DNA of 21,187 nucleotides from TMED14 sp041179465 (GTDB taxonomy: Bacteria; Bacteroidota; Bacteroidia; Flavobacteriales; Schleiferiaceae). Each line of letters starts with the position of its first letter. The first letter of the stretch is position 1. The stretch is taken from assembly GCA_041179465.1 (NCBI GenBank), contig JBEGTJ010000028.1, positions 1-21,187 of the forward strand. Reading direction: 5' to 3'. The notes beneath the pieces are model-generated. The model was not told where the DNA came from, did not search any database, and saw only the letters and a program-made list of their open reading frames with translations. The position numbers and the translations under genes are program-made. This document shows positions 1-7,454 of the stretch, piece after piece.

Positions 1-1
1 C

Positions 2-103
2 AAGTTTGGACGCCTTGTGTTCTTGGCTGATTCTCAGTTCGGACTTCAGCTGACCCAGGAAAAGTTTGACCGCCTCGCCTTTCACGAGAAAAGCGAGTTC
101 TAA
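2..103 (+). CDS. C-terminal end of an unrecognised protein (truncated by window edge)
   Basis: An open frame enters from the left edge and ends with TAA at 101-103, giving the last 33 residues of a protein that begins upstream of the window. The tail is mixed hydrophobic and charged and finishes in EKSEF. Nothing in it identifies a family, so no function is offered. The support for it being coding is that the stop is followed about 25 bases later by a clear intrinsic terminator in the same orientation, as expected for the end of a transcription unit. It is convergent with fabI. Confidence 0.5.
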   Translation, partial: KFGRLVFLADSQFGLQLTQEKFDRLAFHEKSEF

Positions 104-126
104 GAGCTTCTCCAGAAAACTCCAAC

Positions 127-154
127 AAAAAAGCCCGCTTTCGGCGGGCTTTTT
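127..154. terminator. bidirectional intrinsic terminator
   Basis: A hairpin with stem GCCCGC (133-138) / GCGGGC (144-149) and loop TTTCG is flanked by six A on the left and five T on the right, so it works as a rho-independent terminator in both directions. It lies between the plus-strand gene ending at 103 and fabI ending at 190, and probably serves both. Confidence 0.9.
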
Positions 155-189
155 ATTGCGTTTGGGCCCTGAGGGGGGCACCACGGTGC

Positions 190-1008
190 TTATTCCGCGC
201 CTTTCATGTAGGTGTCCAACACTTCTTGGCTTACCCCGGTGTTGCTGAAGCCTCCGTCGTTGTAGAGGTTTTGCATGGTAACCCGGCGGCTCATGTCGCT
301 GAACATCACCACGCAGAGGTTGGCGCAGTCTTCGGCGGTTGCATTGCCCAAGGGGCTCATTTTGTCGGCAAAGCTCAAGAAAGCGTTGAAGCCCTTCACG
401 CCGCTGCCCGCCGTCGTAGGCGTGGGAGACTGACTGATCGTGTTGACGCGGACCTTGTTGCGGATTCCGTAGTGGTAGCCAAAACTGCGGGCCACCGACT
501 CGAGGTAGGCCTTGTTTTCGGCCATGTCGTTGTAGTCGGGGAACGTGCGCTGGGCGGCAATGTAGCTCAGCGCGAGCACGCTACCCCAATCGCTCAGGGC
601 GTCCATTTGGTAGGCCGTTTGGAGGACTTTGTGGAAGCTCACCGCCGACACGTCCCAGCCTTTGGTTAAAAAGTCGTAGTTCAGGTCGGTGTAGGGACGG
701 CTCTTGCGCACGTTCACCGACATACCGATGCTGTGAAGGATGAAGTCGATTTTGCCGCCAAAGTGGTCCATGGCGCCCTGAAGCAGGTTTTGAAGATCTT
801 CCAAGCTGGTGGCGTCAGCCCCAATAACCGGCGCGCCGGTCTTCTCAGCGAGCGCATTGATTTCGCCCATGCGCATCGCCATAGGGGCGTTCGTGAGCAC
901 GAGTTGCGCCCCTTGGGCATGGCACTGTTCGGCGACCTTCCATGCGATGGAGTCGCTGTTGAGGGCTCCGAAGATGATGCCCTTTTTTCCTGCGAGTACG
1001 TTGTTCAT
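190..1008 (-). CDS. fabI: enoyl-[acyl-carrier-protein] reductase (NADH), FabI type
   Basis: Reduces the enoyl-ACP double bond in the last step of each round of type II fatty-acid elongation, in the cytoplasm. The 272-residue length is normal. Visible features are the N-terminal nucleotide-binding loop GALNSDSIAW (residues 14-23), in the position where FabI proteins have the G-x5-SIA pattern, and the FabI catalytic arrangement Y149, Y159 and K166 (Tyr followed by Lys seven residues later, not the Y-x3-K of ordinary short-chain dehydrogenases). The C-terminal half contains the substrate loop around SPTPTTAGSG. It follows recN with a 20-base gap and ends at a strong terminator, so it is probably last in the minus-strand unit, although a promoter-like element lies just before its start. 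ATG start. Confidence 0.95.
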   Translation of the reverse strand: MNNVLAGKKGIIFGALNSDSIAWKVAEQCHAQGAQLVLTNAPMAMRMGEINALAEKTGAPVIGADATSLEDLQNLLQGAMDHFGGKIDFILHSIGMSVNVRKSRPYTDLNYDFLTKGWDVSAVSFHKVLQTAYQMDALSDWGSVLALSYIAAQRTFPDYNDMAENKAYLESVARSFGYHYGIRNKVRVNTISQSPTPTTAGSGVKGFNAFLSFADKMSPLGNATAEDCANLCVVMFSDMSRRVTMQNLYNDGGFSNTGVSQEVLDTYMKGAE

Positions 1009-1012
1009 GGGG

Positions 1013-1020
1013 CAAATATC
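1013..1020 (-). promoter_or_regulatory. possible -7 element for fabI (one mismatch)
   Basis: On the minus strand GATATTTG, one base off the Bacteroidota -7 consensus TAnnTTTG, stands exactly four bases (CCCC) before the fabI ATG. This matches the spacing seen at recN, prmC and mnmE. I see no TTG at the -33 position. Confidence 0.4.
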
Positions 1021-1028
1021 GGTAAAAA

Positions 1029-2705
1029 TCAGTCGGCCGAAGCCATCAGAGCTTGCGCCTGTGCGAGGGCTATCGAACTCAGGCTGCCGTCAGACAGCAG
1101 GCGAGCCACCTCATCCAGCCGCTCGGTTTCGTCGAGCACTCGCAGCCGGGTGCGCGTAGCTGAGCCGTCGCTCGTCTTTTCGACAACCCAGTGCTGGCTT
1201 CCCTTAGCGGCAACCTGCGGAAGGTGCGTGATGGCCAGTACCTGGGCGTCGGTGCTCATCGCACGCAACACGGAGGCCATCTTGGCCGCCGTTCCGCCCG
1301 AAACGCCCGTGTCGATTTCGTCAAACAGCACCGTGCTCAACCCCTGACGTTGCGCGAGGTAGCGCTTGAGCACCAGCATCAGTCGGCTGCGTTCGCCGCC
1401 TGAGGCCACCTTACTGAGCTCCTGCATCGGTTGGCCCGGATTGGCGCTGAACTCCAGCCGGTAGCTGTAGCTGCCTTGGGGCCCCGGGGCCGGCCTGAGC
1501 TGCGCCCGAACCGCAATTTGGGTTTGCGGCATGGCCAGTTCCGCCAGGCCTTGGCACACGGCCGCGACCAGGTCAGGGGCTCCCTGCAGCAGGATTTCGT
1601 TCCATTGCTCGCCGGCTCGTGCGAGGGCCTCTTGGGCTCGAGCGAGTTCGGCCTGGGACATTGCCCGGCGCTCCTGTCCTTGCTCCCACAGCTCCTGACG
1701 GCGGGTCAGCACGTCCATGTGCGCGAGCAGCGCCGCTTCGTCGGCACACTGGTGCTTGCGCTGAATGCGGTCCAGCTGGGCGAGCCGTTCCTCGGCCTCA
1801 GCCAGTTCGGTCGGATCGGCGTCGAGCTGCTCGAGCAGGTCGGACCACTGGGCGCGGAGGTCCCGCAGCAGTTCTTCGAGCGCTAGGCCTTGTTCGACCA
1901 ACTCTTCGTGCGCGGACGTGCGGCGAGCTACCCGCTCCCCCGCCCGACGCAGCTGGCTGGCCAACGCCGAAAGCCCCTGTTCGTCCCGATCCAACGACTC
2001 CAAGACTTCGACGCAGGTTTCGTGCAGCTCGGTTACGTGGCTTAAGGTCGAGAGCCGTTGGCGCAGCTGCGCCTCTTCGCCCGGCTTGAGGTTGAGGGCT
2101 TTGAGTTCCTGCACCACAAAATTCAAGTACTCCGGATCCTGAACCGAACCGAGCTCGGCCTCCAAGTCGCGGAGCTCCTGTTCTCGGGCGACGTAGGCGT
2201 TCCAAGCCGCTCCGTACTGCAGTCGGGCGTCAAGGGCCGACTGCGGGGCAAAGTTCTCGAGCAGGAGCACGATGCCCTCGCTCCGGGCCCAAAGTCCCTC
2301 GTCGCGCTGGCTGTGAATGTCTACCAAGGCGCTCGAAATCCGCTTGAGCTCGTCCAGGCGCACCGGCGAATCGTTGATGAACGCGCGGCTGCGGCCGCCG
2401 GGATGGATTTCGCGGCGCAAAATCAAACTTGCGGTCCCGTCGCTGCTCCACCAATCCCAGTCGTCTGAAGTCCACTCCGCCTTGCGCGCGTCGGGCACCG
2501 AAAACTCCGCCTCGACCACGCACTTGAAGCCAGGCTGGCCAACGGAGGCAAATTCCGCTCGACCGCCCAAGGCGAGCTGCAGTGCACCCAGAAAAATGGA
2601 CTTGCCCGCGCCGGTTTCGCCCGTCACCACGGTGAAGCCCGGCTGCACTTCGAGGTCCAGCTGGTCAATCAGCGCAAAGCGTTCAATATGGAGGCGGCGG
2701 AGCAT
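1029..2705 (-). CDS. recN: DNA repair protein RecN (SMC-like ATPase)
   Basis: RecN is an SMC-family ATPase that acts early in recombinational repair of double-strand breaks. The 558 residues show the family layout: an N-terminal half-ATPase with Walker A GETGAGKS (29-36), a long Gln/Glu/Leu/Arg-rich coiled-coil section (about 155-375), then the C-terminal half-ATPase with the ABC signature VASGGERS (433-440), Walker B TVLFDEID (458-465), and the H-loop ITHLPQVAA (492-500). The ATG start gives the expected opening LRRLHIERFALID. The gene sits 19 bases after porD in the transcription direction and 20 bases before fabI, an arrangement I recall as common in Flavobacteriia. Confidence 0.96.
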   Translation of the reverse strand: MLRRLHIERFALIDQLDLEVQPGFTVVTGETGAGKSIFLGALQLALGGRAEFASVGQPGFKCVVEAEFSVPDARKAEWTSDDWDWWSSDGTASLILRREIHPGGRSRAFINDSPVRLDELKRISSALVDIHSQRDEGLWARSEGIVLLLENFAPQSALDARLQYGAAWNAYVAREQELRDLEAELGSVQDPEYLNFVVQELKALNLKPGEEAQLRQRLSTLSHVTELHETCVEVLESLDRDEQGLSALASQLRRAGERVARRTSAHEELVEQGLALEELLRDLRAQWSDLLEQLDADPTELAEAEERLAQLDRIQRKHQCADEAALLAHMDVLTRRQELWEQGQERRAMSQAELARAQEALARAGEQWNEILLQGAPDLVAAVCQGLAELAMPQTQIAVRAQLRPAPGPQGSYSYRLEFSANPGQPMQELSKVASGGERSRLMLVLKRYLAQRQGLSTVLFDEIDTGVSGGTAAKMASVLRAMSTDAQVLAITHLPQVAAKGSQHWVVEKTSDGSATRTRLRVLDETERLDEVARLLSDGSLSSIALAQAQALMASAD

Positions 2706-2709
2706 GGCG

Positions 2710-2717
2710 CAAACCTA
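2710..2717 (-). promoter_or_regulatory. -7 element of recN promoter
   Basis: On the minus strand TAGGTTTG matches TAnnTTTG exactly and is followed by CGCC and then the recN ATG. A transcript starting the usual 5-7 bases downstream would begin at or next to the start codon. No TTG is seen 17-23 bases upstream, so the -33 part is weak. It lies in the short gap between porD (stop at 2725) and recN. Confidence 0.6.
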
Positions 2718-2724
2718 ATTCAAG

Positions 2725-3630
2725 CTAACGAGCCGTACCCATTTTTAGGTACTTACTTGCGTTTGATGCGTCCATGACCTGCAAGGCCTCGACGAGTTCT
2801 TGGGTTGGAACCTGGGGTCCGCCCGAATACACCTGCTGGAGCTCCACCGATTTGGCGTCAAAAAACCACCGGAGCAAGAACATGTTGGGCTGGCGCGTGT
2901 GGAGGGGCTTGAGCGCCATCACGGCTCCGGCGATGGCCTGCTTGGCTTGGGTTTGCGTGGCAAGGTTCGACAGGCGGTCCAAGCCTTCGCGGTGGTAGCG
3001 GTACCAGGCCTGCAAAAAGGCCTCGTTGGCCGGGTTGAGCAGGTCCTCGATCAGCCAAAAGCGGTTGCGCGTGGACGCGAAGCGGTCCCATCCGCCGCCC
3101 GCCCCCGAAGCCTGCGCCGTTTGAGCCACTTGAAGCGCGGACTGCAGCGAAGCGCGCCCTTCGGCGTCAAACGAGGCCTCGTCCAGCCCCAGGGCCAGGT
3201 AGGCATAAAAGCCCACGAGCGACGCCAGGTCGTTGAACTGGTTGGGCTGGAATTCGACGATTTCGTTGGGGCGGTAGCGAAACCGCACGTCGGGGTCCTG
3301 GTAGGTAAACGTGGTGGAGTTGTAGTCGGACCCGTACACCGGACGCGCAAAAGACACCTGCAGGTTGCCCGACATCTGGCCGGTGCTTTGGTCGTAGCTG
3401 CGCAGCGTGAACACCAAGGAACCGCGGATTCGTTCCGCCTGCTCCCACGTGTCTTCGGTCCACGCGCGGTTGTTGATGAGGTCGCGGATTACCTGCTCCA
3501 GTTGGGTGAAGACCTGCCGGTCATTGGTTTGAATTTCAGGCGCTTGTACTTTGACTTCCACAAAGAATTCTTGGGCAGCAAGGCCGCTGAGCCCCAGCAG
3601 TAGGGCCACGAGGAGGGCAAATGGTTTCAC
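2725..3630 (-). CDS. porD: type IX secretion system protein PorD (DUF4835 family)
   Basis: A 301-residue exported protein with an N-terminal signal peptide (hydrophobic stretch to about residue 18, cleavage after LAAQ). The remainder fits the DUF4835 family: an early segment VKVQAPEIQTNDRQVFTQLE, the motif DLINNRAWTED, a beta-rich middle with RPVYGSDYNSTTFTYQD, then RPNEIVEFQPNQFNDLASLVGFYAYLALGLD and a helical C-terminal half. From memory this family is now named PorD and linked to the Bacteroidota type IX secretion and gliding machinery; its biochemical role is unclear to me. It follows coaBC by nine bases, so it is almost certainly co-transcribed with it. Confidence 0.85.
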   Translation of the reverse strand: MKPFALLVALLLGLSGLAAQEFFVEVKVQAPEIQTNDRQVFTQLEQVIRDLINNRAWTEDTWEQAERIRGSLVFTLRSYDQSTGQMSGNLQVSFARPVYGSDYNSTTFTYQDPDVRFRYRPNEIVEFQPNQFNDLASLVGFYAYLALGLDEASFDAEGRASLQSALQVAQTAQASGAGGGWDRFASTRNRFWLIEDLLNPANEAFLQAWYRYHREGLDRLSNLATQTQAKQAIAGAVMALKPLHTRQPNMFLLRWFFDAKSVELQQVYSGGPQVPTQELVEALQVMDASNASKYLKMGTAR

Positions 3631-3639
3631 GAGGTGAAG

Positions 3640-4854
3640 TTACGCGTTGCCCGCGTAGCGCTCAACCCAATCGAGGATGCGCCGCGCTGCCTGTTCTTTG
3701 GTCTCCAGCGGACCCTCTTCGATGCCTTCAGGGCGTATCAGGCTGATTTGGTTGGTGGCGGAATTCATTCCGGTCGCCGGACCGTCGAGGTTGAGCACCA
3801 GGGCGTCTGCGCCTTTGCGGCGGAGTTTAGCCCGGGCCGATTCGACGGGGTCGTGGGTTTCGAGGGCAAATCCCAGGATCCACTGGCCCGGTGCTTTGCG
3901 CGCCGCCAAGTCTGCCAGGATGTCGGCATTGGGGACGAGTTCCAGGGGGCGGTTGAGGTGTTCCTTGGGGGTTTTGCGGTCTTGGGGCGCCGACGGGCGC
4001 ACGTCAGCGACCGCCGCCGCCGCGATCACGACCGAGGCTTCGGGCAAGGCCTGTAGGGCGGCGGCGTGCATCTCTGCGGCGCTCCGCACCGAAACCACCT
4101 GAACCCTCGGCGACCACGATCGGTCGGCCCGGCGAAGCGGTCCGCGCACCCAATGCACCTTGGCGCCGCGAAGCTCCGCTTCGGCGGCCAGCGCCTCCCC
4201 CATTTGCCCGCTGGAACCGTTCGTTAAAAACCGCACCGGATCGAGCGCCTCTTCGGTCGGACCCGAGGTCAAAAGCAGCGTCTTATCTGCCCAAAAAGCG
4301 CGCGCACCGAAGTGCAGCTCCAGCGCCCGGAGCATAAACTCAGGTTCGACCATGCGCCCTGCGCCCGTCAAACCTGAAGCGAGCTCGCCCTCGGGCGAAG
4401 GCCACACGTGGTGCCCCATGCCGCGAAGCCGGTCCAAATTGCCTTGCGTCGCCGGATAAGCATACATGTCAAGGTCCATGGCCGGCGCCCAAAATACCGG
4501 GCACTTGGCCGACAGCACCAACGACGTCAGCAAATTATCGCAGAGTCCGTGGGCCGCCTTGGCCAGCGTGTTGCTGGTCGCGGGCGCCACTACGAGGGCC
4601 TCCGCCCATTCGGCGAGGTGCACGTGGTTGTTCCAAGAGGTTCGGCCGCCGCCGCGAAGCACCAGGTGCTGCTCGACGGGGTGTCCGCTCAACGCCGCCA
4701 ACGTCAGAGGCGTGACGAACTCCTCGGCCGCCGGAGTAACGGCCACGCGAACTTCAGCACCGGATTGGCGCAGCAGGCGAACGAAAAAGGGGATTTTGAA
4801 GGCAGCTATGCCGCCACTCACGGCCAGCAGGATGCGGCGCCCCTGCAGTACCAT
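3640..4854 (-). CDS. coaBC: bifunctional phosphopantothenoylcysteine decarboxylase / phosphopantothenate-cysteine ligase
   Basis: Catalyses two consecutive steps of coenzyme A synthesis: ligation of cysteine to 4'-phosphopantothenate (CoaB, C-terminal) and FMN-dependent decarboxylation (CoaC, N-terminal). I start it at the ATG at 4854 (404 residues) because the family opening GRRILLAVSGGIAAFK follows at once; a longer frame to 4917 would overlap the rpoZ-like gene. Seen in CoaC: His78 in SWNNHVHL, the FMN segment VAPATSNTLAK (89-99), APAMDLDMY (123-131) and LASGLTGAGRM (158-168). The last two have Asp127 and Ser160 where E. coli has catalytic Asn and Cys; I believe this is usual in Bacteroidota. 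CoaB shows LLLTSGPTEEALDPVRFLTN and the later KTPKEHLNR...LVPNADIL segment. It follows the rpoZ-like gene by five bases. Confidence 0.95.
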   Translation of the reverse strand: MVLQGRRILLAVSGGIAAFKIPFFVRLLRQSGAEVRVAVTPAAEEFVTPLTLAALSGHPVEQHLVLRGGGRTSWNNHVHLAEWAEALVVAPATSNTLAKAAHGLCDNLLTSLVLSAKCPVFWAPAMDLDMYAYPATQGNLDRLRGMGHHVWPSPEGELASGLTGAGRMVEPEFMLRALELHFGARAFWADKTLLLTSGPTEEALDPVRFLTNGSSGQMGEALAAEAELRGAKVHWVRGPLRRADRSWSPRVQVVSVRSAAEMHAAALQALPEASVVIAAAAVADVRPSAPQDRKTPKEHLNRPLELVPNADILADLAARKAPGQWILGFALETHDPVESARAKLRRKGADALVLNLDGPATGMNSATNQISLIRPEGIEEGPLETKEQAARRILDWVERYAGNA

Positions 4855-4859
4855 GCTCG

Positions 4860-5192
4860 TTAGGCGTTGGTGCTGTCGGCCTCGGGGTAGCGGTAGTACA
4901 CCTTGCCGTCGAGCCACTCGCGAACGGCCATGGCGTGGGGCTTGGGCAGCGACTCGTACTGGCGCGACATTTCAATTTGCTCCTTGTTCTCGAACACTTC
5001 TTCAAGGCTGTCGGTAACCACCTGAAAATCTTCGAGTTTCTCGTTGATTTCGGCACGCAGGGTCTCGTTGATTTGCTCGGCGCGGCGAGAAATCTGGGCA
5101 ATCGCCTCGTAGATGTTGCCGGTAGCAGCATCCAGCTCGTTGAAATCCAACGTTTTGGTCGTCTTCGAGGCAGAGAGGTGCGCTTTATCCAT
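4860..5192 (-). CDS. rpoZ: Bacteroidota-type DNA-directed RNA polymerase omega subunit (Rpb6-like)
   Basis: A 110-residue cytoplasmic protein without membrane segments. It contains the blocks TGNIYEAIAQISRRAEQIN (residues 24-42), DSLEEVFENKEQIE and LPKPHAMAVREWLDGKVYYRYP, which match what I remember as the divergent omega/Rpb6-type subunit of Bacteroidota polymerase. Omega helps assemble and stabilise the beta' subunit. It lies between bamD (44-base gap) and coaBC (5-base gap), a conserved neighbourhood in the phylum. Unlike most genes in this run it has its own exact TAnnTTTG element in the upstream gap, so it may be transcribed both from the operon and from its own promoter. ATG start. Confidence 0.85.
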   Translation of the reverse strand: MDKAHLSASKTTKTLDFNELDAATGNIYEAIAQISRRAEQINETLRAEINEKLEDFQVVTDSLEEVFENKEQIEMSRQYESLPKPHAMAVREWLDGKVYYRYPEADSTNA

Positions 5193-5225
5193 GGTTCGAG
5201 GTTATCTAAGTTGCAATTAGGAGGG

Positions 5226-5259
5226 CAAAAGTACGATTATTTTCGGTTCCGCGCGGCAA
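5226..5259 (-). promoter_or_regulatory. internal promoter ahead of the rpoZ-like gene
   Basis: Minus strand: TTG (5259-5257), a 23-base spacer, then TACTTTTG (5233-5226), an exact match to the Bacteroidota -7 consensus TAnnTTTG. Predicted transcription start is near 5220, leaving a leader of roughly 28 bases. The spacer is at the long end of the usual range. Confidence 0.6.
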
Positions 5260-6022
5260 TTCGCTTTGCGTAGGCCGAAACTTGAGCGGCGTACGTGCCT
5301 TCGGGAAACGTCGACTGGTATTCGTTGACGTAGGTTGTGGCTTCGCGAAACCGCTCCTCCTGCTTGCTTTCGATGGAATTCTCGGCGTACTTCAGGGCCG
5401 ATTCAATTCGGTAGTACATGGCTTCTTCGCGGCGCGGACTCGCCGGGTGGTCCGTGAGCATTACGTTGAAGGAGACCACCGCACTGGCGAACTGGTTGCG
5501 GTGGTGGTATCCCTTGGCGATGAGGAAGCTCTTTTCTTCAAGCCGGCGGCGGAGCTCGTCGATTTGGGCGTTGGCCTCGGGCAAGAACTTCGAATCGGGC
5601 CGAGTGTTGATGAACAGCTGAAGCTCGTCCATCGCCTGGTAGGTCAAGGCCGGATCCAAGGTCGTCGACGGCGCGTCGAGGTAGGCGCAATGGGCCCCGA
5701 GGTAGGCCGCTTCTTCGGCGAATTCGTCGCTGGGAAACGTTTGGGCGAAGCGCTTGAAGTGGTACGAGGCCAAAAGGTATTCGCGCTGGGCATAAAGGGT
5801 GCGGGCGAAGTACCGGTAGACGATTTGGGCCTTGGTGGTTCCGCGGTACGAAGTCATTAACTCGTCAAAAAGCGGATACGCTTTGCTGTAGTTCTTGGTG
5901 TCGAAGTACTGAATGGCCCGCTCGAGTTTGTAGGCGGGGTCCGTACTCTTCAGGACCTTGTTGTAGTCTCCGCACGCGGCGGTCAGGGCCGCCAGCGCGA
6001 CGGCAATAATCCAATGCTTCAT
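5237..6022 (-). CDS. bamD: outer membrane protein assembly factor BamD (TPR lipoprotein)
   Basis: BamD is the lipoprotein partner of BamA in the complex that folds beta-barrel proteins into the outer membrane. With the ATG at 6022 the product is 261 residues and begins with a lipoprotein signal peptide ending TAAC, lipidated Cys17. The mature part is helical tetratricopeptide-like repeats: YFDTKNYSKAYPLFDELMTS, AQREYLLASYHFKRFAQTFP, then AMDELQLFINTRPDSKFLPEA and FASAVVSFNVMLTDHPASPR. The family opening YNKVLKSTDPAYKLERA is present. Its ATG overlaps the dapA TGA (ATGA), suggesting translational coupling. A longer upstream frame exists but would run into dapA and place the signal peptide internally, so I reject it. 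Confidence 0.93.
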   Translation of the reverse strand: MKHWIIAVALAALTAACGDYNKVLKSTDPAYKLERAIQYFDTKNYSKAYPLFDELMTSYRGTTKAQIVYRYFARTLYAQREYLLASYHFKRFAQTFPSDEFAEEAAYLGAHCAYLDAPSTTLDPALTYQAMDELQLFINTRPDSKFLPEANAQIDELRRRLEEKSFLIAKGYHHRNQFASAVVSFNVMLTDHPASPRREEAMYYRIESALKYAENSIESKQEERFREATTYVNEYQSTFPEGTYAAQVSAYAKRIAARNRK

Positions 6023-6921
6023 GCTTCGTGGTGCTGCAATTGGCGTACCGATTGGGCGAGGGCGGCGTCGAGGGCCTCTGAAACGGGCCACAGCGGGAGT
6101 CGCAGCGCGTCGCCGCTGATTCCAAGGTGCTTGAGGGCTGACTTGATTCCGCCCGGATTGCCCTCGGCGAAGAGCTGCTGGGTAAAGCGAAGGAGGGCGT
6201 AATGGCCCTGCTGCGCCGCAGCCAGATTGCCCGATCGGGCGTCGCGAACCATTTGGCTGAAGGTTTTGGGGAAACCCTGTCCGCTGACCGAAATGACGCC
6301 CTGGGCCCCGCATGCGATCAGCGGCAGCGTGAGGTTGTCGTCGCCACTGAGCAGGTCAAAGCCCGCCGGCGCTCCGAGGATGACTTCCATGCACTGTTCC
6401 ATGTTGCCGCTGGCTTCTTTAATGGCCACCGCGTGGGGCACCGACTCGGCGATGCGGAGGGTGGTCGCCGCAGCCATGTTGGATCCGGTGCGGCCCGGCA
6501 CGTTGTAGAGGATGATTGGCAGGTCGGTGGCCGCTGCGACGTGGGTAAAGTGGCGAAAAATGCCCTCCTGCGTGGGTTTGTTGTAGTAGGGCGAAACGCT
6601 GAGCACACCTGAAATCCCCTCGCGTAGGCCGGCCTTGAGTTCGGCGGCAACTTTGGCGCTGTCGTTTCCGCCCACCCCCTGAACCACCGGCACGCGTCCC
6701 GCTGCCGCCGTGCAGATGGCCGCCACGACGCGCTGCTTTTCGTCGGCACTGAGGGTCGCCGTTTCGGCGGTGGTACCCAGGGCGACGAGAAAGTCTACTC
6801 CGCCCCCTATGCAGTGCTGGACGAGGCGATCCAAGGCCGCGAAGTCTACTTCATGGTTAGCGGTGAAGGGCGTGACCAAGGCGATGCCGGTGCCCTTGAA
6901 GGGATTGACGCGTGCGTTCAT
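6019..6921 (-). CDS. dapA: 4-hydroxy-tetrahydrodipicolinate synthase
   Basis: Condenses pyruvate with aspartate semialdehyde in the first committed step of the diaminopimelate/lysine pathway, in the cytoplasm. The 300-residue TIM-barrel has the Schiff-base lysine K168 (AVAIKEASG), the catalytic triad residues T51 (GTTAET), Y113 (SPYYNKPTQEG) and Y139 (ILYNVPGRT), and R144, which contacts the carboxylate of the second substrate. All essential residues are present, so a functional enzyme is expected; the related N-acetylneuraminate lyase group is less likely given the GTTAET and YNVPGRT motifs. It overlaps the upstream DUF6913 gene and the downstream bamD gene by four bases each (ATGA). Confidence 0.95.
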   Translation of the reverse strand: MNARVNPFKGTGIALVTPFTANHEVDFAALDRLVQHCIGGGVDFLVALGTTAETATLSADEKQRVVAAICTAAAGRVPVVQGVGGNDSAKVAAELKAGLREGISGVLSVSPYYNKPTQEGIFRHFTHVAAATDLPIILYNVPGRTGSNMAAATTLRIAESVPHAVAIKEASGNMEQCMEVILGAPAGFDLLSGDDNLTLPLIACGAQGVISVSGQGFPKTFSQMVRDARSGNLAAAQQGHYALLRFTQQLFAEGNPGGIKSALKHLGISGDALRLPLWPVSEALDAALAQSVRQLQHHEA

Positions 6922-7454
6922 CGGGAAGGAATTTTAGCGAGCCAAGCGCTCAGGGCACGAAAGTAGTCCATAGGAAGGCGGTCCGCGCTGTGGTAGCGAA
7001 CGTCGTAAAAGTCGTTGGCGCCGGTGAGGCTCACGCGAAGGCCCGCCGGGGTGCGCGCCACGAGGTAGTCAATGGGGCTGTCGTCGCTGCGGTGCAGGGC
7101 CACGACGAGGTCAAATTCGCTCTGCATGAATTCCAGGGCGTTGCCCGCCTGAACGGCGCCGTTCCATGCAAAGTCGTCGGTAAAAATGAGCTGCCTGCCC
7201 GAGTACAGGGCGTTTTTGGGCCGCATTTCGCCCGTCCAGCCAATGAGGGCCACCGAGCGCTGCTGGGCCTGCAGGGCCGAAACCACTTGGCGCAGGGATT
7301 CGAGGTAGCCTTCTTCGGAGCGGGCGTCGAAGACAATGCCAATGCGGCGTGCTTTTTCCCAACCGGGCCACGGCAAGGTAGTGGGCCGATCGTCGGCAGC
7401 TTTGCGCCATGCGCGCTGCTGCAGCGGGGCGGTTATTCGGTAGAGCCAATCCAT
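6918..7454 (-). CDS. DUF6913 family protein of unknown function
   Basis: A 178-residue, apparently soluble protein with no signal peptide. It fits what I recall as DUF6913, a Bacteroidota-restricted family that is regularly found between ligA and dapA. Visible features: an N-terminal amphipathic Trp/Arg-rich segment; a beta-strand and turn RRIGIVFDARSEEGY; a central VALIGWTGEMRPKN; FTDDFAWNGAVQAG; and a C-terminal half with FDLVVALHRSDDSPIDYLVARTPAGLRV. The alternation of hydrophobic strands and helices suggests an alpha/beta fold, but I see no catalytic motif. It overlaps ligA by 22 bases at its start and dapA by four bases at its end, so its expression is tied to them. Confidence 0.75.
   Translation of the reverse strand: MDWLYRITAPLQQRAWRKAADDRPTTLPWPGWEKARRIGIVFDARSEEGYLESLRQVVSALQAQQRSVALIGWTGEMRPKNALYSGRQLIFTDDFAWNGAVQAGNALEFMQSEFDLVVALHRSDDSPIDYLVARTPAGLRVSLTGANDFYDVRYHSADRLPMDYFRALSAWLAKIPSR

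Noticed and set aside
66..248. Small plus-strand frame of 60 codons near the left edge
   Set aside because: It runs through the terminator hairpin and into the end of fabI and starts with TTG in a different frame from the real gene tail ending at 103.
6023..6313. N-terminal extension of bamD to 6313
   Set aside because: It overlaps the dapA coding region and would place the lipoprotein signal peptide in the middle of the protein.
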